From Siphonodentalium dalli (Eukaryota; Mollusca; Scaphopoda; Gadilida; Siphonodentaliidae), in NCBI GenBank assembly GCA_032622095.1, contig CP136063.1, forward strand, positions 213,671,982 to 213,735,981: a stretch of DNA of 64,000 bases. The letters are read 5' to 3'. The position numbers and the translations under genes were made by a program. Positions 27,801-40,540 of the stretch are shown one piece after another; the stretch's first letter is position 1, and every line of letters starts with the position of its first letter. Under the pieces are notes generated by a model. It had not been told where the DNA came from and did not search any database. It saw only the letters and a program-made list of their open reading frames with translations.

Positions 27801-30800
27801 ACCCGACGCGATCTGAGTATATGCATCACTAAGCATACCCGATTCGATCTGAGTATATGCATCACTAAGCATACCCGACGCGATCTGAGTATATGCATCA
27901 CTAAGCATACCCGATGCGATCTGAGTATATGCATCACTAAGCATACCCGATGCGATCTGAGTATATGCATCACTAAGCATACCCGATGCGATCTGAGTAT
28001 ATGCATCACTAAGCATACCCGACGCGATCTGAGTATATGCATCACTAAGCATACCCGATGCGATCTGAGTATATGCATCACTAAGCATACCCGATACGAT
28101 CTGAGTATATGCATCACTAAGCATACCCGACGCGATCTGAGTATATGCATCACTAAGCATACCCGACGCGACCTGAGTATATGCATCACTAAGCATACCC
28201 GATGCGATCTGAGTATATGCATCACTAAGCATACCCGATACGATCTGAGTATATGCATCACTAAGCATACCCGATGCGATCTGAGTATATGCATCACTAA
28301 GCATACCCGACGCGATCTGAGTATATGCATCACTAAGCATACCGATACGATCTGAGTATATGCATCACTAAGCATACCCGACGCGATCTGAGTATATGCA
28401 TCACTAAGCATACCCGACGCGATCTGAGTATATGCATCACTAAGCATACCCGATACGATCTGAGTATATGCATCACTAAGCATACCCGACGCGATCTGAG
28501 TATATGCATCACTAAGCATACCCGATTCGATCTGAGTATATGCATCACTAAGCATACCCGATGCGATCTGAGTATATGCATCACTAAGCATACCCGACGC
28601 GATCTGAGTATATGCATCACTAAGCATACCCGACGCGATCTGAGTATATGCATCACTAAGCATACCCGACGCGATCTGAGTATATGCATCACTAAGCATA
28701 CCCGATGCGATCTGAGTATATGCATCACTAAGCATACCCGATGCGATCTGAGTATATGCATCACTAAGCATACCCGATGCGATCTGAGTATATGCATCAC
28801 TAAGCATACCCGATGCGATCTGAGTATATGCATCACTAAGCATACCCGACGCGATCTGAGTATATGCATCACTAAGCATACCCGACGCGATCTGAGTATA
28901 TGCATCACTAAGCATACCCGATGCGATCTGAGTATATGCATCACTAAGCATACCCGATGCGATCTGAGTATATGCATCACTAAGCATACCCAATGCGATC
29001 TGAGTATATGCAACACTAAGCATACCCGATGCGATCTGAGTATATGCTTCACTAAGCATACCCGATGCGATCTGAGTATATGCATCACTAAGCATACCCG
29101 ATGCGATCTGAGTATATGCATCACTAAGCATACCCGATGCGATCTGAGTATATGCATCACTAAGCATACCCGACGCGATCTGAGTATATGCATCACTAAG
29201 CATACCCGACGCGATCTGAGTATATGCATCACTAAGCATACCCGACGCGATCTGAGTATATGCATCACTAAGCATACCCGACGCGATCTGAGTATATGCA
29301 TCACTAAGCATACCCGATGAGATCTGAGTATATGCATCACTAAGCATCACTAAGCATACCCGATACGATCTGAGTACATGCATCACTAAGCATACCCGAT
29401 GCGATCTGAGTATATGCATCACTAAGCATCACTAAGCATACCCGATACGATCTGAGTACATGCATCACTAAGCATACCCGATGCGATCTGAGTATATGCA
29501 TCACTAAGCATACCCGACGCGATCTGAGTATATGCATCACTAAGCATACCCGATACGATCTGAGTACATGCATCACTAAGCATACCCGATGCGATCTGAG
29601 TATATGCATCACTAAGCATACCCGACGCGATCTGAGTATATGCATCACTAAGCATACCCGATGCGATCTGAGTATATGCATCACTAAGCATACCCGATGC
29701 GATCTGAGTATAAGCATCACTAAGCATACCCGATGCGATCTGAGTATATGCATCACTAAGCATACCCGATGCGATCTGAGTATATGCATCACTAAGCATA
29801 CCCGATGCGATCTGAGTATATGCATCACTAAGCATACCCGATGCGATCTGAGTATAAGCATCACTAAGCATACCCGATGCGATCTGAGTATATGCATCAC
29901 TAAGCATACCCGATGCTATCTGAGTATATGCATCACTAAGCATACCCGATGCGATCTGAGTATATGCATCACTAAGCATACCCGATGCGATCTGAGTATA
30001 AGCATCACTAAGCATACCCGATGCGATCTGAGTATATGCATCACTAAGCATACCCGATGCGATCTGAGTATATGCATCACTAAGCATACCCGACGCCATC
30101 TGAGTATATGCATCACTAAGCATACCCGATGCGATCTGAGTATATGCATCACTAAGCATACCCGATGCGATCTGAGTATAAGCATCACTAAGCATACCCG
30201 ATGCGATCTGAGTATATGCATCACTAAGCATACCCGATGCGATCTGAGTATAAGCATCACTAAGCATACCCGATGCGATCTGAGTATATGCATCACTAAG
30301 CATCACTAAGCATACCCGATGCGATCTGAGTATATGCATCACTAAGCATACCCGATGCGATCTGAATATATGCATCACTAAGCATACCCGATGCGATCTG
30401 AGTATATGCATCACTAAGCATACCCGATGCGATCTGAGTATATGCATCACTAAGCATACCCGATGCGATCTGAGTATATGCATCACTAAGCATACCCGAC
30501 GCGATCTGAGTATATGCATCACTAAGCATACCCGATGCGATCTGAGTATATGCATCACTAAGCATACCCGATGCGATCTGAGTATAAGCATCACTAAGCA
30601 TACCCGATGCGATCTGAGTATATGCATCACTAAGCATACCCGATGCGATCTGAGTATATGCATCACTAAGCATACCCGATGCGATCTGAGTATATGCATC
30701 ACTAAGCATACCCGATGCGATCTGAGTATATGCATCACTAAGCATACCCGATGCGATCTGAGTATATGCATCACTAAGCATACCCGATGCGATCTGAGTA

Positions 30801-33800
30801 TATGCATCACTAAGCATACCCGATGCGATCTGAGTATATGCATCACTAAGCATACCCGATACGATCTGAGTATATGCATCACTAAGCATCACTAAGCATA
30901 CCCGATGCGATCTGAGTATATGCATCACTAAGCATACCCGATGCGATCTGAGTACATGCATCACTAAGCATACCCGATACGATCTGAGTACATGCATCAC
31001 TAAGCATACCCGATGCGATCTGAGTATATGCATCACTAAGCATACCCGATACGATCTGAGTATATGCATCACTAAGCATCACTAAGCATACCCGATGCGA
31101 TCTGAGTATATGCATCACTAAGCATACCCGATGCGATCTGAGTACATGCATCACTAAGCATACCCGATACGATCTGAGTACATGCATCACTAAGCATACC
31201 CGATGCGATCTGAGTATATGCATCACTAAGCATACCCGACGCGATCTGAGTATATGCATCACTAAGCATCACTAAGCATCACTAAGCATACCCGATACGA
31301 TCTGAGTATATGCATCACTAAGCATACCCGATGCGATCTGAGTATATGCATCACTAAGCATACCCGACGCGATCTGAGTATATGCATCACTAAGCATACC
31401 CGACGCGATCTGAGTATATGCATCACTAAGCATACCCGATGCGATCTGAGTATATGCATCACTAAGCATACCCGATGCGATCTGAGTATAAGCATCACTA
31501 AGCATACCCGATGCGATCTGAGTATATGCATCACTAAGCATACCCGATGCGATCTGAGTATATGCATCACTAAGCATACCCGATACGATCTGAGTACATG
31601 CATCACTAAGCATACCCGATGCGATCTGAGTATATGCATCACTAAGCATACCCGATGCGATCTGAGTATATGCATCACTAAGCATACCCGACGCGATCTG
31701 AGTATATGCATCACTAAGCATACCCGATGCGATCTGAGTATATGCATCACTAAGCATACCCGACGCGATCTGAGTATATGCATCACTAAGCATACCCGAT
31801 GCGATCTGAGTATATGCATCACTAAGCATACCCGATGCGATCTGAGTATATGCATCACTAAGCATACCCGATACGATCTGAGTATATGCAACACTAAGCA
31901 TACCCGATGCGATCTGAGTATATGCATCACTAAGCATACCCGATGCGATCTGAGTATATGCATCACTAAGCATACCCGACGCGATCTGAGTATATGCATC
32001 ACTAAGCATCACTAAGCATCACTAAGCATACCCGATACGATCTGAGTATATGCAACACTAAGCATACCCGATGCGATCTGAGTATATGCATCACTAAGCA
32101 TACCCGATGCGATCTGAGTATATGCATCACTAAGCATACCCGATGCGATCTGAGTATATGCATCACTAAGCATACCCGATGCGATCTGAGTATATGCATC
32201 ACTAAGCATACCCGATGCGATCTGAGTATATGCATCACTAAGCATACCCGACGCGATCTGAGTATATGCATCACTAAGCATACCCGATGCGATCTGAGTA
32301 TATGCATCACTAAGCATACCCGATACGATCTGAGTATATGCATCACTAAGCATCACTAAGCATACCCGATGCGATCTGAGTATATGCATCACTAAGCATA
32401 CCCGATGCGATCTGAGTATATGCATCACTAAGCATACCCGACGCGATCTGAGTATATGCATCACTAAGCATACCCGACGCGATCTGAGTATATGCATCAC
32501 TAAGCATACCCGATGCGATCTGAGTATATGCATCACTAAGCATACCCGATGCGATCTGAGTATATGCATCACTAAGCATACCCGACGCGATCTGAGTATA
32601 TGCATCACTAAGCATACCCGATACGATCTGAGTATATGCATCACTAAGCATACCCGATGCGATCTGAGTATATGCATCACTAAGCATACCCGATGCGATC
32701 TGAGTATATGCATCACTAAGCATACCCAATGCGATCTGAGTATATGCATCACTAAGCATACCCGATACGATCTGAGTATATGCATCACTAAGCATACCCG
32801 ACGCGATCTGAGTATATGCACCACTAAGCATACCCGATGCGATCTGAGTATATGCATCACTAAGCATACCCGATGCGATCTGAGTATATGCATCACTAAG
32901 CATACCCGACGCGATCTGAGTATATGCATCACTAAGCATACCCGATGCGATCTGAGTATATGCATCACTAAGCATACCCGATGCGATCTGAGTATATGCA
33001 TCACTAAGCATACCCGATGCGATCTGAGTATATGCATCACTAAGCATACCCGATGCGATCTGAGTATATGCATCACTAAGCATACCCGATACGATCTGAG
33101 TATATGCATCACTAAGCATACCCGATGCGATCTGAGTATATGCATCACTAAGCATACCCGATACGATCTGAGTATATGCATCACTAAGCATACCCGATGC
33201 GATCTGAGTATATGCATCACTAAGCATACCCGATACGATCTGAGTATATGCATCACTAAGCATACCCGATGCGATCTGAGTATATGCATCACTAAGCATA
33301 CCCGACGCGATCTGAGTATATGCATCACTAAGCATACCCAATGCGATCTGAGTATATGCATCACTAAGCATACCCGATGCGATCTGAGTATATGCATCAC
33401 TAAGCATACCCAATGCGATCTGAGTATATGCATCACTAAGCATACCCGATGCGATCTGAGTATATGCATCACTAAGCATACCCGATACGATCTGAGTATA
33501 TGCATCACTAAGCATACCCGATACGATCTGAGTATATGCATCACTAAGCATACCCGATGCGATCTGAGTATATGCATCACTAAGCATACCCAATGCGATC
33601 TGAGTATATGCATCACTAAGCATACCCGATACGATCTGAGTATATGCATCACTAAGCATACCCGACGCGATCTGGGTATATGCACCACTAAGCATACCCG
33701 ATGCGATCTGAGTATATGCATCACTAAGCATACCCGATGCGATCTGAGTATATGCATCACTAAGCATACCCGATGCGATCTGAGTATATGCATCACTAAG

Positions 33801-34613
33801 CATACCCGATGCGATCTGAGTATATGCATCACTAAGCATACCCGATGCGATCTGAGTATATGCATCACTAAGCATACCCGATGCGATCTGAGTATATGCA
33901 TCACTAAGCATACCCGATGCGATCTGAGTATATGTATCACTAAGCATACCCGATGCGATCTGAGTATATGCATCACTAAGCATACCCGATGCGATCTGAG
34001 TATATGCATCACTAAGCATACCCGATGCGATCTGAGTGTATGAACCACTAAGCATACCCGACGCGATCTGAGTATATGCATCACTAAGCATACCCGACGC
34101 GATCTGAGTATATGCATCACTAAGCATACCCGACGCGATCTGAGTATATGCATCACTAAGCATACCCGACGCGATCTGAGTATATGCATCACTAAGCATA
34201 CCCGACGCGATCTGAGTATATGCATCACTAAGCATACCCGATGCGATCTGAGTATATGCATCACTAAGCATACCCGATGCGATCTGAGTATATGAACCAC
34301 TAAGCATACCCGATGCGATCTGAGTATATGCATCACTAAGCTTACCCGATGCGATCTGAGTATATGCATCACTAAGCATACCCGATGCGATCTGAGTATA
34401 TGCAATTTGGTTTATCATCTGGGGCGACATTCTCCAGTAAATACAAAAGTTTCATTTAGTTTCATTGCAACTTAATTTACCTGATTGTCTTAACTAAAAA
34501 ATGACGCAGAATGCCAAAAAGAGAGTCAACATATAATACTTATGTTATGTCAACCAGTTATTTTATATTTAAAAAAACAAAAAACATGACACTGAACAAG
34601 ATTTACAAAAACT

Positions 34614-34872
34614 CTAATAGCTGCTATGATACACTATGGCTGGTATTTTGTGTTCTTTTAATAGGATAACAATGTTGATCAACCTATTTATTTCTATAAA
34701 TGGACAACCTATGATGTTGTCCTGGTATAATCTTACAATAGCACCGAATGTTGAGGAAATATGTTGCCTTTGGAGTTCCATTGCTTGTGAATTACGATTA
34801 ATGTAATCTATATAACTCATTTCGTCAATGTTACCATCTTTTCTCCCACCGCAGCATAAGTTGCATGTGAAG
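34614..34872 (-). CDS. weak candidate 3'-terminal exon, unknown protein
   Basis: An open stretch of about 86 codons on the minus strand ends in TAG at 34,614-34,616. A CAG that could be a splice acceptor precedes it at 34,873-34,875, with a stop just upstream in the same frame. The predicted peptide has a CNLCCGG start and a hydrophobic LINIVILL segment near its end. I recognise no domain. The polypyrimidine tract is weak and no partner exon was found, so this may be chance. A 14-bp inverted repeat (ATTTCGTCAATGTT at 34,826; AACATTGACGAAAT near 34,962) links it to a similar stretch on the plus strand, suggesting instead a decayed repeat. Confidence 0.2.
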
Positions 34873-35430
34873 CTGACTTACTATATTGTTCAGCTCAACA
34901 GTAGAATATTATGCAACTAAAATATTATTTGTATCAATATATGCGTGAGAAAACGAAGAAACATTGACGAAATTAGTTCTATGTACAGCATTTTCATCGA
35001 AGTTAGGTCCAGACCTAATACACTGGACGAGTTTTGTAAATTCTGCTATACACTGGGGATTCGTTGTAGATCCTATTTGTTACATGATCCAAAACCTCGA
35101 CAAAACATACTTAAATCAACAAATGGGACGCGAAACTAACATCGGCTTCTATAAGGCATGCGATGACGTTTCACGTAACTATATGTGTTGTTTGCCAGCT
35201 TAAAGAAATAGTCCCAGATAAATACAGACTCTTTGGCGTACTTAATGGCGTATATTTAATACCATAACTTTTCAAACGCTTCATTCATTATAGTTTGTTG
35301 GACATATATTGGAAGCCATCGTATTTTGAGACGTAGTGTACGATATGTAAACAGACGACAAACCGGAAGTCAAAAGTCACCTGGCACTATTTCCTGTTAT
35401 TAAACGGACGTTTAATATTATACAGTTATC
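34873..35430. other. unannotated sequence
   Basis: Two overlapping plus-strand frames near 34,945-35,203 are short and show no domain that I recognise. No RNA gene or clear element seen. Confidence 0.4.
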
Positions 35431-35442
35431 GCCCGCGATTGA

Positions 35443-35555
35443 GTGAGACACGGGGATTTGTCGCCCGCTCGAGACCTGGAATGTCACCCGAGGGCCGCCA
35501 GGCCCGCGAGGTTGACATTCCAGGTCGAGAGCGGCGACAAATCCCCGTGTCTCAC
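35443..35555. repeat. long hairpin, ~44-bp near-perfect arms, GC-rich
   Basis: The arm 35,443-35,486 (starting GTGAGACACGGGGATTTGTC) pairs with 35,513-35,555 with only a small mismatched patch around CCCGCTCGAGA/TCGAGAGCGG. The 26-nt loop is GC-rich. Weaker complementarity continues outside (CAGTTATCGCCC near 35,434 against GGGTGATAACTG near 35,575). The GC content is far above its surroundings. No target duplication seen. Confidence 0.92.
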
Positions 35556-35575
35556 GAAAACAAGGGTGATAACTG

Positions 35576-37060
35576 TTTTGTTATCTGACAATGGAGTACA
35601 CACGAACCTCCTTAATAGCAGGCATAAATGCGCGCATATATTCTTTAATCCAGTTCGAAAAGTTAATTTTATGTTGGAATCATTTAGAAAATAAAAAATT
35701 CATAATCTGGATCAATTAACAGACCCGTCATTTGCGCAGATATTCTCCGGTCAGTTTGCTGGTTGCATTGTGGAAATCGGTTCTCGGAAAGAGGAGTAAA
35801 GCAATTTCGAAGTTGAGTAGCCATGCAGCGAAATGTTCGGTTTCGTTTCAAATGAGCGTGAAGACGCCGACAGACGTGTTAATTTCCAGAATACTAAAAT
35901 GTGGAACTAACACGTTGTAGTAGTGCAAAAAGATATTGCCATCTGCCACATATCGTTACGCAACATACGGGTATTCTCTGAAGTCTGATGAATGTATTGA
36001 AGAAAAGAAATAATCAATTGATAAACAGCAAAGAGTGGCTATTTGATCTAGTACATAAACGTAGTTGTAACGTATGTACATCGTATGTGCAATAGTCTGC
36101 AGCATACCAACTACATAATAAGGTTTATATATTTGTCCCACGGTCATTATTATTGATATAAAAAGGTCCAATATGAATATTACACCTTATAACAGATATG
36201 TGTCTGTGATAACACCATTTATACATAGCGTGCTTTAATTGCAAATAATAAAACTCACAATTATGCAAATTAGCAAACACCACAGTTCGCGGCTGTTATG
36301 AAACAGTGGGGTTTATAAAAACAGTGTTTTTCGAAATTATCAGAGAGCTTTCAGAGAATCTCTGCGCGGTGAGTTCTTCGTAGTTCTATGTTTACTGGTA
36401 ACAGCTGAGCGGTCAATAACTGAGGCAATGTTACCCTCGAGGGTAATATGGTGATTTATCGCCCGCCATGTGACGCACCCTCAGCCAATCAGAAGAGAGG
36501 AAAATGGGATGAAGGATAACAAAACAACTTAAAGAATGGGTTTATTGAATGGAATATTGGTAGGATCGTGTAATAAATATGTATCTTGATAAAAGGCAAT
36601 CGCTCGTTGTGCAATTTTGTTCGGTTCACTTAAAAACACCGACCCCCCTTTCAACATCAGTGTATTGTTAATTTTGCTAATGTCATCACATTTCAGAGGG
36701 TGAACGCTTAATTTCTAGTCAACATAAAAGAATAAAACACCTGCAATATGTTTTAAACTAAAACAAAGAGTTAAGTAAGCAATATGTCTTCAATATCTCC
36801 GTTCCCATCGTAATTTAGAAACAATCAACGTTTTTGTTTTGTTATGAATCTCCGGGTGTAGAAGTGTTTTGTTAGTTTGAAACAACATACTCTAAAATGT
36901 TGCGACAATATTGCTTATATTAAAATGAAATAGATAAGAGGGATTGATCGCGAACCTCTAATTATAAACACAAGACGATATCCGATACAACGGTCCGGCG
37001 ATTCATGTGATGGCAGACATTCTTGCACATCGATAAAGATTGATCACATCAACTAATACG
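35576..37060. other. unannotated sequence; one 16-bp palindrome
   Basis: No gene recognised. TTACCCTCGAGGGTAA at 36,431-36,446 is a perfect 16-bp palindrome, followed by TTATCGCCCGCCATGTGA, which recalls blocks in the 35,430 hairpin and the 59,590 TIR. Several short frames show no coding character. Confidence 0.45.
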
Positions 37061-37466
37061 CACACGATTAGATAGCGAAATATACTTAATCGGGTTTCAC
37101 GATTAGATAGCGATTGATATTTAATCTCAGTATCAGGTCCCACGCGAGGCTATAGGATTATTAGCGAAATAACGAAGTGTTTTAAAAGAGCCTTCCCCTA
37201 ACCTCCCGCAAACCCAGCCACCCAATGCAATAATTTGACTTATGTCAAACAAAATTTTATCAATTGTGTTTTTGTAAATTCGCCTTACGAATATTCGTTA
37301 TTTCGTCAAAGTGCGTTCTAGATAAAGTTGCCATCCTTCCTATTAACTCAGAATACTCATTTCGAAATGTAATCCTAACATGGCATGTCACATGTACTAC
37401 TTTTGTATGTCAGTCGCTATCTAATCGCCAACCCAGATTAAGTATCTTTCGCTATCTAATCGTGTG
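37061..37466. mobile_element. MITE, 406 bp, 56-bp terminal inverted repeats
   Basis: The left end 37,061-37,116 (CACACGATTAGATAGCGAAA...) is a close reverse complement of the right end 37,411-37,466, with about five mismatches. Each end carries two copies of GATTAGATAGCGA about 35 bp apart, so the motif appears four times. A second inner inverted pair (GAAATAACGAA near 37,165; TTCGTTATTTC near 37,297) deepens the foldback. No transposase frame. The target duplication is not clear, so I leave the superfamily open. Confidence 0.8.
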
Positions 37467-38020
37467 TATTTTATAGGTGGATCACATATATACCTTTTGC
37501 CAACACGTCTGGCTATCACTTACATCGTTGACCGTTGGAGGCTGAGAGCGTATGGAATTTGAAATTCTCAATCTAGACCTCACTAATATCAGCCAAACTT
37601 CAAGTGTTCCACGAATTTAATGTGATTGACGTAATAAGATATTAATTTATCTAATATTTTCTATGAAATTCCATGATAAAATTGGCGATAACGAATTGCG
37701 ATAAAATTATTTGTATCGCTACTGCAGTTGCGATACAAGGCGCACATGGCATTATCCACATGTTCAAAATCATGAATGAACTGACGTCACATAAATCGCG
37801 TGAAAAATCAAAATAAAATTCTAACGTTTTTGTACTATATAAAAATTGTTCTTAGGTTTTGACATTATTTGTTGCCTCCCATCATAAGTATTATGGTATA
37901 ACATTTCACAATGTAACTGACGTGTATTTTTTGAGTATTTATTATTCAATTATATAAACCAAACATGAGATTTTGTCCATTGAATTCAATTTCCGTTAGA
38001 CGTATTCGCATTAACGTGGA
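37467..38020. other. unannotated AT-rich sequence
   Basis: No gene or named element seen. Short GCGATA repeats occur around 37,685-37,740. Confidence 0.45.
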
Positions 38021-38119
38021 GGTTGGGAAAATTTAGCAATTCGAGCTAATCGGTGACACATAAATTTGCAGGTTGTGAGAATTTACTCAAGAAAGCTAAT
38101 CGTGGGACACAAATCCAAC
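38021..38119. repeat. two-copy 50-bp tandem repeat
   Basis: Units at 38,021-38,070 and 38,071-38,119 share GGTTG.GA.AATTTA, AGCTAATCG.G and GACACA.AAAT blocks. They lie directly upstream of the 38,197 hairpin. Confidence 0.7.
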
Positions 38120-38196
38120 TATTTTGACATTTAAAAAACTCCTGTTTCGTGTGATGGATTCTGTCACACCAATGGTAGGAATACGTATTATATACA

Positions 38197-38338
38197 CAAT
38201 GTGTTTGTACCGATTCATGTATCGCGACTCTGCCCATTTTCGTGGCGACATAGCGAATCGGCGACCAAGGTCGCCTCGGCGCTATATGGCCACGAAAACT
38301 AGCCGAGTCGCGATAAATGAATTGATACAAACACATTG
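38197..38338. repeat. long imperfect hairpin, 69-bp arms, 4-nt loop
   Basis: The arm 38,197-38,265 (starting CAATGTGTTTGTACCGATTC) pairs with 38,270-38,338 at roughly 83 percent. Identical key blocks include ATCGCGACTC, TTTTCGTGGC and ATAGCG. Mismatches are spread along the stem, so it is older than the 363-449 palindrome. Both strands show open frames only because of the symmetry. Confidence 0.9.
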
Positions 38339-39138
38339 TTTACAAGAAAACCAATGTCAGAAATGGTAACGTTCTCAAGATCATATATTATATACACATG
38401 ATTATAATTATAGAATATAAAATATATTGGTTTCACAAAATGACCAACTCATAATTCCGTTAAAACAACTAATCCTTCAAATTATTACAACAACTATATA
38501 CGTCTTATCACTGAAGGTTTCTCATGCATCTCACCAGAATTCCCAACTACACCTTTTAACGGACTCGGCCTCCGGGTCGCAGTTCGACTTTTAATCCGTC
38601 TCAAAAATTCCCATTTCTATAAATAAAACGCCCATGGCCCATGTATACCAAGAATCAGCGAAATATTATACACGCGGAGCGCGAAATAAAACATGTATCG
38701 CGTGTGCCGCGATCAGTTGAGTAATATATATCTAGAACAAATCATATAATTAACACATAGTAGACGAGAGTACCAAGTATTCTCTACGAGTGGAATTGTT
38801 ATTTTAACCATATATAAAAATTTAAAGGGACCCAGGCACTCGCAGTTGACATAAATAAACAAAATATATCAGTCCGTAAAACCATCACCACGAAGAAGAA
38901 CATGGGAAAATATATAAACGTTGTTCTTATATTCATTATTGATAGTTTTCCAATACAAAAATTTGGCGTGTTGAAACTAATTGAACTGTGATTCAACGGT
39001 AATTCAACGGTAATTCAATTGTTATTGCAATACATTCCATATTGGGAGAGGAGTTATGCAAAAGTAGATTGCATATGTCCTCCAATGCCAATGTGTATTT
39101 TAATATAATTATTGGTAATAAGTATGCTTAAACCAATA
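38339..39138. other. unannotated sequence
   Basis: No gene, RNA or repeat recognised. A triplicated GGTAATTCAA-like run lies at 38,990-39,020. Confidence 0.45.
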
Positions 39139-40540
39139 TAGTCCGGGAGCTAATAGGGGTACCCTTGCACCCCCCCTGGGACTTAACTTCACCCCACTCA
39201 TTTTGTTCCTTATTATGTCCTTCAACTTTTAAGCAATGTTAACAAGAAGAAAAACGTGGCCTTTTAGACTCCAGACAAGATGGCGTCCATCATGGTCGCC
39301 GTTTTTCAGACCAGACCATAAGTCAGTTTTATGCAAATTATAGCGGGAAAATCTAGTAAAATGTATACAAATGTATATATTTTCGAGAAGCTAAGACATA
39401 ATGACACTTTTTTGGGCAAAAATTGAAACTCACCATCCAAGATGGCCGCCAAAATGGTCACCGGAAGTTGAAAATAAGACATTTTTCACAAATATCTTCT
39501 AGATCAATTCATGCTGTTTGAAACTGGTTGAGTAATATGATTTTATTTTGTGTTTTGTATATTAACTGATCATTGGAGCAATTAAATATGCAATTAATGT
39601 GGTCCTAGCCCCTTCCGATCACTCAGAAATTCGATTTTACAGAACGCGGTACAAAATTTAACAAAATATCACAATTGGGATTCTAGTCATATTTCAACAA
39701 GAAATGAAAAGAACACTGTAATGTAAGGGAGGCATATCATTACCTATGAATATTCCAACTCTCTGGAACCAAAAATCTTACCTTGGCTCAAAATGGCTGC
39801 GAAAATGGCCACCAAAATATGGAAAATGGTAAATATTGCACCAGGGTGTCCTGCAATCGCTTACAAGTTGTGGTTGATGTATACAATTGGCTAATCTGTA
39901 TTCTATACATTGCATACTAACATGTCTGATGCACCACGGATAATTTTTACTATTGTCACCACTGACATCGCCAGAAATATTGTATTTTTCTCTCACAATC
40001 TTTACATAAATATCGGCAAAAATTCACTTTTCAGGGTTCGACCATTTGTTCAAGTAAAATGCAACTATCTTTGGTATCAAAGGTCTTTATTGTTTTGGTC
40101 TATCTTAAATGTGTCACACTACGGTGTTTATAGACTAAATTGCTCAAGATGGCTTCCAAAATGGCAACCAAATTTGTAAAAAGTTTAAAAGTTAGCATAT
40201 CCCGAACATTATTCTCTGCGTTATCCGAAAAGGGTAGGAAATTGTGACTCACTTGGTTATTTTACGTGTTAGTTAATTAACTGACAGCTACGTTCTATTA
40301 TGTTTGTCCCAGTTCCGTGTGGGGCATGACAAATTCATTTTAAAGTTGCAGTATGGAATTTTGCGGAGAACCTCTTTTATGATTCTGGCCATATTATTGT
40401 AAGGAAATGGGCAGAACTTTGAAACGGAACTGAGATGAACCATGACATGTGGGTATTCTGGCCCATTATGGTAAAAATTTATCAACTGGATACATGGTGG
40501 AAGCCAAGATGGCAGCCAGGGAGTTACTCTATGATCATAG

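Larger units (their letters stand above)
6036..34404. repeat. 36-bp minisatellite array, ~788 units, 28.4 kb
   Basis: A 36-bp unit, made of a CCCGATGCGATCTGAG part and a TATATGCATCACTAAGCATA part, repeats without interruption for 28,369 bp (28,369/36 is about 788). Variation is concentrated in the CpG-containing part: GATGCG, GACGCG, GACGCC, GATACG, GACACG, GAATCG. The ATGCATCACTAAGCATA part is nearly invariant apart from CATCAC/CACCAC/CAACAC. Small length changes occur at 6,220-6,900, at 21,757, at 28,343 and at 10-bp expansions between 29,340 and 32,350. Frames stay open for thousands of codons on both strands only because the unit is 12 codons long without stops in three frames. No promoter, splice or codon-constraint evidence supports translation. 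The right edge is sharp at 34,404. Confidence 0.98.

Noticed and set aside
6036-34404. CRISPR array, suggested by 36-bp repeats
   Set aside because: Units are directly contiguous with no spacers, and the surrounding sequence is eukaryotic transposon-rich DNA with no cas genes.
35443-35694. Frame through the GC-rich hairpin
   Set aside because: Its openness comes from the inverted repeat; no domain and no codon signal.
39778-39996. Small frames in the foldback arms (also 43,704-43,916)
   Set aside because: They are the same repeat sequence in inverted copies, with no domain.
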